Assembly (NCBI GenBank): GCA_018263655.1
Contig: JAANWY010000093.1
Location: forward strand, 24 to 19,511
Length of the DNA stretch: 19,488 bases
Source of the DNA: Anaerolineales bacterium
GTDB taxonomy: Bacteria; Chloroflexota; Anaerolineae; Epilineales; JAANWY01
Reading direction: 5' to 3'
Shown here: positions 7,201-17,000 of the stretch, piece after piece
Layout of the letters: each line of letters begins with the position of its first letter
Numbering within the stretch: position 1 is the first letter of the stretch
Notes under the pieces: model-generated
Told to the model about the DNA's origin: nothing
Database searches by the model: none
What the model saw: only the letters and a program-made list of their open reading frames with translations
Position numbers and translations under genes: made by a program

Positions 7201-7355
7201 TTAACTTGACAATGTTAAATTACCTGGCGTGCTGGGCGAAGGTCTCCTGACCGAGCGGCGTCCTGAGCCTGACGAAGGGCCCCGTTCGCCTCGGTCAGGA
7301 GACCTTCGGCGAGCAAAAGGCTGTTTCTGAACCGAATTTAACATTGTCAAGTTAA
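7201..7355. mobile_element. MITE-like element with perfect 21-bp terminal inverted repeats
   Basis: The ends at 7201-7221 and 7335-7355 are exact reverse complements over 21 bases (beginning TTAACTTGACAATGTTAAAT). Inside is a second inverted repeat, GAAGGTCTCCTGACCGAG … CTCGGTCAGGAGACCTTC, around a GCGTCCTGAGCCTGACGAAG core. The inner arms resemble the hairpin at 19376-19418. There is no coding capacity and no clear target duplication. It lies in the 304-bp gap 7154-7457, upstream of the lipoprotein gene. Confidence 0.75.
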
Positions 7356-7394
7356 GTATAACACGAAAGGAGCATATCTGCATCTGGCCCCCAC

Positions 7395-7406
7395 CTGAAC
7401 GCTTAC
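7395..7406. repeat. Solo end of the GTAAGCGTTCAG palindromic family
   Basis: CTGAACGCTTAC is identical to the terminal motif of the elements at 7548-7722 and 8592-8693. It sits 50 bp beyond the hydrolase pseudogene's stop codon and has no partner arm nearby, so it is probably a remnant. Confidence 0.4.
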
Positions 7407-7457
7407 GGTTGGAGGGCTGGACAGGTAGCGAGTCTTTTTCCCCGTCACGTGACCAAG

Positions 7458-8436
7458 CTAACCACGTGCGTTGTTCAGGAAATCGCCGACCGCCGGCCAG
7501 AAGCCTTCTGGCTCCTCGATGAACGGGTAGTGGCCGCTGTGCTCGAGGTAATCGTTCAGGGGTATCACGACTAGCATCCCGAGTAGACCGAGGCGAAGCC
7601 GAGGTCGTATCGAGGGGTGCGGGTTTGCGACGGCTCTTCGCACAAGCCGCACCCCTCGATACGCGCTCAACGCTGTTTCGCGCTACTCGGGATGCTCCAT
7701 AGGTTACCCCCTGAACGCTTACCTCCGAAGTTCGATCACCCTTGCATGAGGGATGCCGGCCGCCAGTTCCTCCGAAGCAGCCGGCGGGTACTGCGGGTCG
7801 TGCCGGCCAACCAAGATCAGCGCCGGCGCGTCGATCTCCGTCAAGCGCGGGGCGTAGTTCAGCTTCCGCGCTATCCGACGCCAGTCGGGCCGGCCACGCT
7901 TGGGCCGCAGCCAGTCACGTAGGCCGACCGATTGTGGCATGATGTGCTGTTGATCGACGAAGGAGTGTCGCTCGATGAAGTTCATCAGCAACTGCTCCGG
8001 GCCTCGGCGCGGCCACACGATTTGCAGGATGCCCAGCAGCGCCATGCGCCAGAAAGCCGGGTGGCTGCGGTTCCAGAGCGCGCCCGGCGCGTTCATGTAC
8101 GCCGGCCCGCCGGCGCCCGTGCCCACCAGCACCAGTCGTTTGACCCGCGCCGGCTGCCCGATGGCGTAGGCCAGCACCGCCAGACCGCCCATGCTGTGCC
8201 CCAGCACGTCGACCAGGCCGGAGACGCCGCACACGTCCAGCGCTTCGCCGGCACACTGGTGCATCTCGGCCATGCCCAACTGTGCCGGCCGCGTCGATTG
8301 GCCCGACGCCGGCGGATCGAAGGTGATCGTCTGGCGACCGAGTTCGGTCAGGCCGGCAATCAGCACCAGCGCGTCGCCCGGCAGACGTGACCTTCCCCCG
8401 CGCCGATCCGTTAGCGCCGGCGTTATTCGAGACGCA
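7458..8436 (-). pseudogene. Alpha/beta hydrolase, disrupted by a palindromic element
   Basis: The main part (to GTG 8366 and open further to the element at 8439) has the alpha/beta-hydrolase pattern. It shows TFDPPASGQS, the nucleophile elbow GHSMGG (Ser ~58 from GTG), LVLVGTGAGG, a cap region, and the acid segment LILVGRHDPQYPP. It then runs into the element at 7723 and stops (VIELRR*). The frame resumes after the element as LEHSGHYPFIEEPEGFWPAV up to TAG 7458-7460, which contains the catalytic histidine (SGHYPF). Restoring LVIEL-LEHSGHYP would give a normal C-terminus. Serine and aspartate are therefore separated from histidine and the product should be inactive. The N-terminal strand before LPGDALVLIAGL is also missing or displaced by the element at 8439. 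Confidence 0.82.
7548..7722. mobile_element. GTAAGCGTTCAGGGGG palindromic element, copy A (inside the hydrolase gene)
   Basis: The ends are GTAATCGTTCAGGGGTA (7548-7564) and TACCCCCTGAACGCTTAC (7705-7722). Nested inverted arms follow: AGCATCCCGAGTAG (7573-7586) with CTACTCGGGATGCT (7683-7696), and GTATCGAGGGGTGCGG (7607-7622) with CCGCACCCCTCGATAC (7647-7662). The whole 175 bp can fold as one long hairpin. It encodes nothing and separates the hydrolase nucleophile/acid part from the histidine part. Confidence 0.8.
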
Positions 8437-8580
8437 ACTCAATGTCATTAAGATAAGCTGGGGCCGGTCTCCTGTCTGCGTGCGGGACACACACAGGCAG
8501 GCCCGACCGCGCCCCTGGCTCGATCTGTAAGCGAAGCGGCGACCGGCCAGAGCGCTAACTTAATGACATTGAGACGCATC
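8431..8580. mobile_element. TCAATGTCATTAAG element with 8-bp target duplication, copy 1
   Basis: The element proper is 8439-8572. Its ends TCAATGTCATTAAG and CTTAATGACATTGA are exact reverse complements. It is flanked by GACGCAAC (8431-8438) and GACGCATC (8573-8580), an 8-bp direct repeat with one mismatch. The interior holds GGCCGGTC and GACCGGCC arms and CTGTAAGCGAAGCGGC (8525-8540). A second element with the same ends lies at 17088-17232. No transposase is encoded, so mobilisation must be in trans. Confidence 0.75.
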
Positions 8581-8591
8581 ATGACCCGCTC

Positions 8592-8693
8592 GTAAGCGTT
8601 CAGGGGGCAACCCATGGAGCATCCCTTCGATACGGTCTCCACTTCGTTTCGACCTACTCAGGATGCTAGTCCTGATACCTCCTGAACGGTTAC
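8592..8693. mobile_element. GTAAGCGTTCAGGGGG palindromic element, copy B
   Basis: The ends are GTAAGCGTTCAGGGGG (8592-8607) and CCTCCTGAACGGTTAC (8678-8693). Inner arms GAGCATCC (8617-8624) and GGATGCT (8661-8667) match copy A. At 102 bp it lacks the central GTATCGAGGGGTGCGG stem of copy A, so it is a shorter relative. A further half-site, GTAAGCGTTCAG, is at 8727-8738. Confidence 0.75.
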
Positions 8694-8788
8694 CAACGCT
8701 CTTGTGTATCAGCTCGCACATGGCGGGTAAGCGTTCAGCTACCTTCATGCTCTTTTTAGACTTTCACTGTGATTCCGCCGGTGTGATA

Positions 8789-8797
8789 TGGTATAAT
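8789..8797 (+). promoter_or_regulatory. Extended -10 promoter candidate for the cytochrome gene
   Basis: TGGTATAAT combines a TG extension with a perfect TATAAT (8792-8797). The expected -35 position (GTGATT) is a poor match, which extended -10 promoters tolerate. It lies about 47 bp before ATG 8844. Confidence 0.5.
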
Positions 8798-8843
8798 AAG
8801 AGACGGGGTCATATTGCCTGTCTTTGGTGGAGGAAGTCCATTC

Positions 8844-10895
8844 ATGCACAACATTCCCGGTGTCTGTTTGGTGCGGCGGGCCCGATGGGACGGAACAGTT
8901 CGACGTCTTGGTATCACTTGGTTCCCACACGCATTCCTCGCCGTCCTCTTGGCGTTCTTGTTCCTCGTTCCTGGTCAGGCTAGCCTGCATGTGGCCCAAT
9001 TTGCCAAGCGGTCCAGCTCCGCTATTGCCGTCACCGGGGACGGGGGCCGGCTGCTCGTCGTCAACCCCGATTCCAACAGTGTGTCGGTGATGGACGCGGC
9101 GACTGGCGAGAAGCTGGCCGAACTGACCGTGGGCGATGACCCCCGGACCGTTGCCCTGGCCGGCAGTGACCGCGCCTACGTCACTAACCGGGGCTCCAAC
9201 ACTGTGTCGGTAGTCGACCTGACTGAATTAACCGCCGTCGCCACCATACCGGTCGAACAGCAGCCCTACGGCGTCGTCGTGACACCGGATGGCGCTTTTG
9301 CCTTTGCTGCCAACTCCGGGTCGGATAGCGTCTCGGTCATCGACACGGCCACGTTCCAGGTTGTCGCTGTCATCCCGGTACGAGACCGCCCGGCCGGCCT
9401 CGCCGCCACCGCCAGCCGGCTCTACGTCGCCCATCTGCTGACCGGCTTGGTGAGCGTGATTGACGTGACCGGCTTGCCGGAGACCTTCCCCGACTGCGGC
9501 CCGCTAGACCTCGACTGCAGTGGGGAGGTGAACGTGGTTGACATCCAGCAGGTATCCAGTAGGTGGCGTTGCAGATGTGGCGACGATTGCTATGATCCCC
9601 GCTGCGACATTGATGACGATTGCGATATTGACATCGTGAGCATCATGCAGGTGGCCGCGCACTGGGGCCCGGCGTATCCGGTGATCTCAACTGGCTCCAC
9701 GAGCAACCTGGCCCAGAGCATTGTCCTGGACCCGACGGAGTCACGAGCGTATTTACCTCACATCAAGTCGAATTCGTTCAACCCCGCCCCGCTCTTCGAT
9801 ACCAGCATCTTTCCTGTGGTGTCGGTGGTTGATCTGGCGACCAACCAGCACCTGCCGGCGGAGCGCATCAGCCTGGAGACGGTGGACGTGCCCGTCAACA
9901 TGCCCTTCGACGCCGCCTTCACCCCCGATGGCTCGGAGCTTTGGGTGCTGAACGCCGGCAGCAACGACGTCTCCGTCATTGACACAACGTCGTGGACTGG
10001 ACTAACACACATCAGCGCTGGCGCCAATCCGCGCGGCATCGTCCTCTCGCCGGACGGCGGAGCCGCGTACGTCAACAACACTCTTGACGGCACGGTTTCC
10101 GTTATCGACACAACAGCGTTGGCGGTGACGGATGTTTTCACGGCTACTCAGATGCGCATGCCGCCCGTCCTACTGGAAGGCAAGCGCTTGTTTCACTCAG
10201 CGGCGCGGCCCGCCCTCGCCCGCGACCAGTGGATGAGTTGCGCCTCCTGCCACTTCGGCGGCGAGATGGACGGCCGCACCTGGAACTTCCCCGGCCTGGG
10301 ACCGCGCAACACACCCAGTCTCCTGGGCGTCATCCAGACCTATCCCATCAACTGGCAGGCCGACATGGATGAGAGCCAGGATCAGGAGCACTTCATTCGG
10401 GGGTTCCAGGCCGGCGGCGGGCTGATCAGCGATGGCGACCCGTACCCCGGCCGCGGCATGTTCAACGTGGGGCAGTCGCTGGAGCTGGATGCGCTGGCCA
10501 CCTTCGTAGACTCGATCCCCATGCCGCGCAACCCCGACATCCCGCCGGGCGGTCCGATTCCGCCGGCGGTGGAACGGGGCCGGCTGGTGTTCGAGTCGCC
10601 GGCCACCGGATGCACTGACTGTCACCCGGCGCCCTTCTACGCTGACAAACAGAAGCACGATGTGGGCACGGCGGACGGACCGAACGAGCTTGCCGGCCCC
10701 GAAATGGACACCCCCACCCTGCGGGGCCTGGCGCGCACAGCTCCGTACCTGCACGACGGTTCGGCGTCGACCCTGTACGATGTGTTGGTGACGAAGAACC
10801 CGGCGGACCAGCACGGGGCCACCTCCCACCTCTCGCCGGACGAGATTGCGGATTTGATCGCATTTATGAAGGCGCTGCCGTATATTGGAGATTAG
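8844..10895 (+). CDS. Secreted YVTN beta-propeller/diheme cytochrome c with an inserted dockerin-like module
   Basis: ATG 8844 follows GGAGGAA (8829-8835) with an eight-base gap, giving 683 aa. A basic N-terminus and a hydrophobic helix (FLAVLLAFLFLVPGQAS, ~34-50) indicate Sec export. YVTN-type propeller repeats (NSVSVMDAATGEKLAEL, YVTNRGSNTVSVVDL, SVIDTATFQVVAVI) occupy ~57-210 and ~280-430. Between them (~217-272) lie two calcium-loop-like segments, DLDCSGEVNVVDIQQVSSRW and DIDDDCDIDIVSIMQVAAHW, which resemble a type I dockerin duplicate. The C-terminal ~230 residues are a diheme cytochrome of the MauG/cytochrome c peroxidase type, with CASCH (466-470) and CTDCH (590-594) plus NTPSLLGV and TPTLRGLARTAPYLHDG. 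Expected role: extracytoplasmic electron transfer or peroxide chemistry, with calcium or cohesin binding possible. The last codons and stop come from a simple repeat. Confidence 0.88.
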   Translation: MHNIPGVCLVRRARWDGTVRRLGITWFPHAFLAVLLAFLFLVPGQASLHVAQFAKRSSSAIAVTGDGGRLLVVNPDSNSVSVMDAATGEKLAELTVGDDPRTVALAGSDRAYVTNRGSNTVSVVDLTELTAVATIPVEQQPYGVVVTPDGAFAFAANSGSDSVSVIDTATFQVVAVIPVRDRPAGLAATASRLYVAHLLTGLVSVIDVTGLPETFPDCGPLDLDCSGEVNVVDIQQVSSRWRCRCGDDCYDPRCDIDDDCDIDIVSIMQVAAHWGPAYPVISTGSTSNLAQSIVLDPTESRAYLPHIKSNSFNPAPLFDTSIFPVVSVVDLATNQHLPAERISLETVDVPVNMPFDAAFTPDGSELWVLNAGSNDVSVIDTTSWTGLTHISAGANPRGIVLSPDGGAAYVNNTLDGTVSVIDTTALAVTDVFTATQMRMPPVLLEGKRLFHSAARPALARDQWMSCASCHFGGEMDGRTWNFPGLGPRNTPSLLGVIQTYPINWQADMDESQDQEHFIRGFQAGGGLISDGDPYPGRGMFNVGQSLELDALATFVDSIPMPRNPDIPPGGPIPPAVERGRLVFESPATGCTDCHPAPFYADKQKHDVGTADGPNELAGPEMDTPTLRGLARTAPYLHDGSASTLYDVLVTKNPADQHGATSHLSPDEIADLIAFMKALPYIGD

Positions 10896-10910
10896 AGATT
10901 GGAGATTGAG
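10886..10910. repeat. GGAGATTAGAGATT simple repeat providing the cytochrome stop codon
   Basis: The run TTGGAGATTAGAGATTGGAG spans the end of the reading frame (…IGD, then TAG) and continues after it. It is the same family as the hairpin in the MalT-like gene. It likely replaced the gene's original last codons. Confidence 0.55.
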
Positions 10911-10914
10911 GGTA

Positions 10915-11026
10915 TGATCATCGTTTCGGCCACTAGCTTGGCTTGGATTGCCAAATCCAAGCCATAACCGCTGGATTTGGCAATCCAGCGGGAGCAGGCG
11001 GAAGCCAATGGCCGAAACGATGATCA
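10915..11026. repeat. Long palindromic intergenic element with two internal hairpins
   Basis: The outer arms TGATCATCGTTTCGGCCA (10915-10932) and TGGCCGAAACGATGATCA (11009-11026) are perfect 18-bp complements. Inside, GGCTTGGATT-GCCA-AATCCAAGCC and GCTGGATT-TGGC-AATCCAGC form two tight stem-loops whose GGATT cores are complementary to each other. GAGATTGAG flanks it on both sides (10902-10910, 11032-11040). It lies in the leader of the giant gene with no T-run, so it could be a mobile palindrome or an RNA structure protecting or attenuating the transcript. Confidence 0.7.
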
Positions 11027-11055
11027 AGGCCGAGATTGAGAAAGGAGACGGAAAC

Positions 11056-14000
11056 ATGAAACGCACTGGTTCCATTGCACTGGCTCTTTGTCTGGTGGCC
11101 GGCCTGCTGGCCGGGTCCAACCTGGGGATGTTTGTCTCGGCGTCAGCCTCTTCGGTTCACCCCGGTCCCCAGTACCCAATCTCCAATCCCCAACCCCCAG
11201 CCTCCAACACGTCCACCTTCACACTTTCCGGCACCATCCGCGACCCGGACGGCGTCCCGGTCCCCGATGTCGAGGTGGGGGTCAGCAGCGAATATGAATG
11301 GGACGAGGACACGACCGACGACAATGGGTTCTACAGTGTCCAGGTCGCCGGCCCGACGTGGCTGCGCTTCTACATCGAGCCGCTGGTGGAGACCCAGCTG
11401 GCGCGGGTGGTCATCTATGCGGAAGGGCCTTTCAACAGTAACACCACCCTGGACTTCGATCTGGTGGCCGGCCACCTCTTCTCGGGCGAGGTCCGGTCGC
11501 CTTCAGGGGACAGCGTCTACCTGCCGTGGGGGGCGGACATCATCGCCCTCACCAATCCACCGCCGGCCGACGAGGTCGCTCCGCTTAACGAAAGCTTCTC
11601 CTTTTCGACCAATTGGCGCGACGGCACCTTCCAGACCGTCCTCCCGCCAGGCGTTTACAGCGTCGTGGTACGTTACACGCCCCGCCCGTACTACCCCACG
11701 CGGGTCACGGTTGATTTGCGCTCCGGCGATGTGGTGAACTACGACTTCACTCTCAACGTGGTCCCTGAGCCGCTGCCGGGTACCGAGCCTCCCAACGCTG
11801 CCCTCATCAGTCTAGGCGCGCCCGACGCCGGCGGCTACCTGAGCGTGACCGGTGCGCCGGGTGCTGTCACCCCCTTCGCCGCTGTCTTCATCGCCCACAT
11901 GACGTCTGGCCGCTGGACGTCGTCCGTAGCCGGGGAGGACGGCAGCTTCTCCGCCACGGCCTACGGCCCACCGGGCTCACACATCATCATCAAGCAGGAT
12001 CCATCTCACTGGTATTACAATGGGTTCATGAAGGGCGCCGACCCCTACGAGGATGACGACGGCGTCATCAGCTCCTCCAATCTTGATCCGTTGGCGTCCG
12101 CCACACTCCGGGTGCCTATCGGAGACTTGGGGACACGGGGACACGGGGACACGGGGACGACTTCTACATCTTCATATCTTCGCGCCTCCACGTCGCCCAG
12201 TCTCCGCGTTCCCTTGGTCGGATCCGGCGTCATCAACCCGTATGATGGCGCGGCCATGTGGGAAGTGACGGGCGAGATTTCGGCGGCGGATACCCTGAAG
12301 CGCGTCGACGGCGGGACGCTGAACGGCGCTCTTGAGAGCGGACTGTACGCCGGCGGGATCTACCGTGCCAAGCCTGCCCTGGCAGACCTGGATGGCAATG
12401 GCGACCTGGATCTCTTCATTGGCGATTATAATGGCTACATCGTCCATTATCGCAACGACGGACTGATCGATTCCGGAATGCGGGTTTCGGATTTCGGATT
12501 CTCTCTTTCGGAAGCCACAGCCCGCAATCTGCAATCCGAAGTCCGCAATGTGGATTGGACTTTCGTGACCGACCGCTGGGAGAACATGGATATTAGCTGG
12601 TCTACCTCGCCGGCCTTCGTGGACATTGACTACGATGGGGATCAGGACTTGCTGGCCGGCACCGGCGGTGGGGAAATCACTTTCTTCCGCAATATCGGCA
12701 CGCCGACCACGCCAGCCTGGCGCTTCGTGACCGATGAATATGAAGGCATTGATGTGGGCAGCTACGCCACGCTGGCCTTCGCCGACATAGACGCCGACGA
12801 CGATTACGATCTCTTCATCGGCAACAGCGATGGCTACGTTGTCTTCTACCGCAACATCGGCACGCGCGAAGAGGCCGTCTGGATGTTCGTCACCGATGAC
12901 TATCTGGGAACCAACGTGAGCGGCTCAGCCCAGCCGGCCCTGGCCGACGTGGACGACGATGGCGATCTGGACTTCTTCGTTGGCGCCAACCACGAGATCA
13001 GCCACTGGCGCAACGACGGCGCCCCGACCGCGCCCTCCTGGACCCTGGCAACTCACCAATACGCCAACATCTACGAGCCCAGCAGTATGTTGGCTCCCGC
13101 CTTCGCCGACCTGGACGAGGACGGGGACCTGGACATGCTCCTGGGCTGGAAGTTCGGCCCCATCCGCACCTACACCAACCTGGGCACGCCCAGCAACCCG
13201 GTCTGGGCGCGCACCGTGGACGATACTTGCCCGCTGGACCTGGGCGGCTACTCGACCCCTGCTTTGGGCGACTGGGACGGCGACGGTGACCTGGACATGT
13301 TGGTAGGCGATTATCACAAGCGGGTCCGCATGGTGCAGAATGAAGGTGGGCAATGGGACGGTGGACGATGGACGGACGTGGGCCTGGTGACCGCCGTCAA
13401 CCCCGATGACCTGTACCACGCCGCCCCTACGCTGGTTGACATCGATGACGATGGCGATCTGGACCTCTTCGTCGGCGAGGACGACGGCATGGTGGATTTC
13501 CTCACCAACCTCGGCTCACAGACGGATCCCAACTGGACGCTGACCGCCATAGGTTACCAGGGCTTCGACGTCGGCACCCACGCTAAACCGACTTTCGGCG
13601 ATCTGGATAGTGACGGTGACTACGACCTGCTGATAGGTGAGAAATACGGTCGTCTTCGCTTCTACGAGAATACAGGCACACCCACCAGCCCCTCTTGGGC
13701 CACTCCCGACCATTACTTCGAGAGCATTGACGTGGGGTACTACAGCGCGCCCCTCCTGACTGACCTGGACGGCGATCTGGATCCGGACCTGCTGATCGGC
13801 GATGACGACGGTCGGATATGGGCCTACGAAAACAACGGCGGCGCTTTCACCCTCCTGACCCAGGACTACGGAGCTGCCAGGCCGGACGACCACGCAGCGC
13901 CGGCCGTGGGCGATCTGAACGACGACGGCTGGCCGGACCTGGTGGTGGGCAGCCTGGCCGGCGGCGTGCAGGCGTACCTGAACCGCAGCGGCGAGCCGGC

Positions 14001-17000
14001 TTCGGAGGGCCTCCAGCCGGGTGATGCCCTCACCGCGTCGGGCGTCATGCGCATCACCTCCACTGGCCTTCCCCCCGGCTTCGACCCGAGCACGGTCTAT
14101 CTGGGAGGCAGCTTCGAGCCGCGCCCGTTCTTCGACGCCGACGGCCGTCCCCACGGTACGAACAACCAGTTCAATTCCACATTGATGACCCCCTCTGGGT
14201 TCCCCGTTGAGCGGTACGCCAGTTGGTACAACCGCTGGGCCAGCTACTTCGAGATGACGGACAAACGCATGGTGGACGAACACACCATCGAGGCGGACTT
14301 CGAGGTCACCATGTACCTGCCAGACGACTTTCCGGCAGGGTGGTACCTGCCAACTCTCGAACTCTCCTTCGGTAGCATCCCTGGAGGTACGGGCGAGACT
14401 ATGGCCAGTGTGTTCACCTCCAACCGGGCCAGGAACCTGGCGCCGGGGTCGATGGTCAAGGTGGGCGAGCCGGCCACGCCGCATCTGCCCTGGGTGCTCC
14501 TGGCCGACACCTTCTCCAACGCCACCCGTGGCGCCATGCCCGCCGCCGACGCCGCTTCGCTAACTGGCGCCCCTCAAGTAGCCAACCGCAGGATCTACCA
14601 GGCGGACGCCTTCTTCGTCCCCCGCTCCGACCCGCGCTCTGACGCGCCCTTCACTTACCGGTTGGAGCCCTTCATGCCCCTGGCCTCGGTGAGCGATCAC
14701 TCGTTGCCCCACCAGCCCTTCATCCCCTTCGCCTTCCCCTCGGGGCAACTCCACGTCACCGTCCAGCAGCCCGATGGCGCGGTGGACGACCTGGGGACGG
14801 CCCCCTTCACCCAGTCCACCAGCCGCACCCCGGTGATGCTGAACGGCAGCCACTACGAAGGCTGCTCCGGCAGCGTGGGTGATATGTATCAGCTCATCAC
14901 CAACCCTTCGACTGTAAGCGAAGCGGCCTCAGGACACCGCTCTGGCCAATTCGACTACCAGTTCAGCCAATACGGCCGGCACGTCATCACTATGACGGGA
15001 ACCATCGAGGACATCTGGGGCAACACCTACACCGGGGGCGGCGCTTACGAGGTGGTGGTGGGACGGGAGATACACATACATCCTGGCGCCATACCAGGCA
15101 CCCCCTTCGAGGTCGGCGACACGCTGGCGCCCACGCTGCGCCTATCGCCAGGTGTCCCCGCCGACGTTACGGTCCGACTGCGCCTCTACCGCAACTCGGA
15201 TCCTGACGACGTCTTGGACCAGACTATCACCGGCCAAGCCAATCGATTCGGTTATTTCCACCCTGGCGATGGTTCGGGCTTGGTCTTCGATGCGCCGGGC
15301 GAATACCGCGTGGACGTCACCGCCGTCTACACCGACACGGACGGCGTTGTCTGGGTCGGCAGCCAGTCGTGGGGCAACGTGGTGGAGACGCCCGACACGC
15401 GGCTGGTGGCCCACGGCCGGCGGGGCATCAGCCAGTCCTACACTCGCACCCAGTGGTTCGTCCGCAGCACGACGGGCGAGGACGGCGGCCATATCAACTT
15501 CCCCTTCGCCAGCGGCGACGTCGCGTGGGCTCCCGAAGGCGACAAGACCGGCGCCAAGATCACTTTCCAGGACCCCGATGGCGCAACCACCCAAGTGCTG
15601 CGCGAGCGGGCCGCGCTGAGTTATCCCTCCATTCGAGGCCCGGGCGACATCGAGAACCGCATCGCCATGGGCGAAGCGCCGCTGTTCAGCGTAGCCGCCG
15701 GCCCCAGCGATCCGGCCTACACCCTCAATCCCCTGGAGCAGGTGGGCTACACCTACCGGGTGGCCCAGCGGCCGGGAATCAGCGTTCACCAGCAGGTGAC
15801 AGAGGACTCGGTCCACGCTCCCATCTGGCAATTCAGCAACCGGCACAGTTCGCAGATCGGCATGGGAATGGACGGCGAGCGCCCCAACGACTTCAAGTGG
15901 CACTTCGGCGGCGTGGTCTTGCGGGACTTGGTCGAGGGCTGGAACCAATACGCCATCTACGGTTCGCTCTGGGTCGAGCTGCCCGGCGACGACCCCATCG
16001 GCTCGCGCGTCATGCCCCCCTTCCAGGGAGCCGCCGGCGGGCCCAGCGGTGGCCCTCTCCTCACCGTCAAGGGCGAAGAGATTGACACATTCATCGAGCC
16101 GACGGGCGTAAAGCCTGGCGCTGTCTTGGAGGTGGGCGACACCTTCGCCTTCGCCGGCCAGATGGCGCCGCCGCTGGCCTCGCAGGTGGACGTGGTGGTC
16201 ACCTCGCCCAGCCAGGTTACACACGAGGTTCACGGTCGGGCCAACAAGATCGGTTACTTCTACGACCCATCAAGTGATTTCACCGTGGACGAGGCCGGCG
16301 TGTGGACGGTGGATGTGACAGTGACCCACGATGGTATGACGTCGGCCGGGCCGGTGGACCCGCCCTATCCCACCGGCGGAGTGCTGGGGACGGAGTCGGG
16401 CCGCTATGAGTTCTATGTGGTGGAGCCGGCGGAACCCCGAGCGACCGTCAACGCCCCAACGCCTGGCTGGCTGCAAATGTACCGTGACTGGGACGTGGCG
16501 CCGGTCAATATTGCCGTCCCCGTGCCTCAGGATTGGACGGACGTGGTGCTGCGCTACGTCGTCGCCATGCCGGGCTGGGTGCTGCAAACTGGAGAGCTGA
16601 CCTCGCCTGGTAAGGCCTTCGTGATCACTTATGACGCCGAAACGCTGCGGGACACCTTCCCCAACATTGACCTGCGCCAGCCGCAGAGCTGGGCGCCCGG
16701 CCTCTCCGACGAGGTGTTCATCAACTTCGTCATCTCCGGGAACAAGGGCGGAAACCCGCGGTATCGGGCCAACGCGCTGACGCTGCACGGGGAGCAGCTC
16801 CTCTTTGAAGGGTACGGACAGCCACAGGCTGCGCCCGCTTCCACCGTCATACCTCGTGATAGCGAACAGCAGCATCGGAGGGATGTCGGCAGCGACATCC
16901 ACACGACGTATCTGCCCGTCATCATGACCACCTGGAGCCAGCGCCAGTCTGCCAGGCCACCCTGGTGTCGGGAGGAGGTGGACGGTAACTGCGCGCCGCC

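Noticed and set aside
8560..8748. 62-aa minus-strand ORF beginning MKVAERLPAMCELIHKSVGN
   Set aside because: It runs into the copy B palindrome and ends in the TCAATG element. The first 20 codons could be a lost gene's start, but part of them (CTGAACGCTTAC) is itself a repeat end.
15142..16233. 363-aa minus-strand ORF within the giant gene
   Set aside because: Shadow of the VCBS/Ig protein frame; histidine/valine/glycine-rich with no domain pattern. The same holds for 13516-14484 and 12925-13419.
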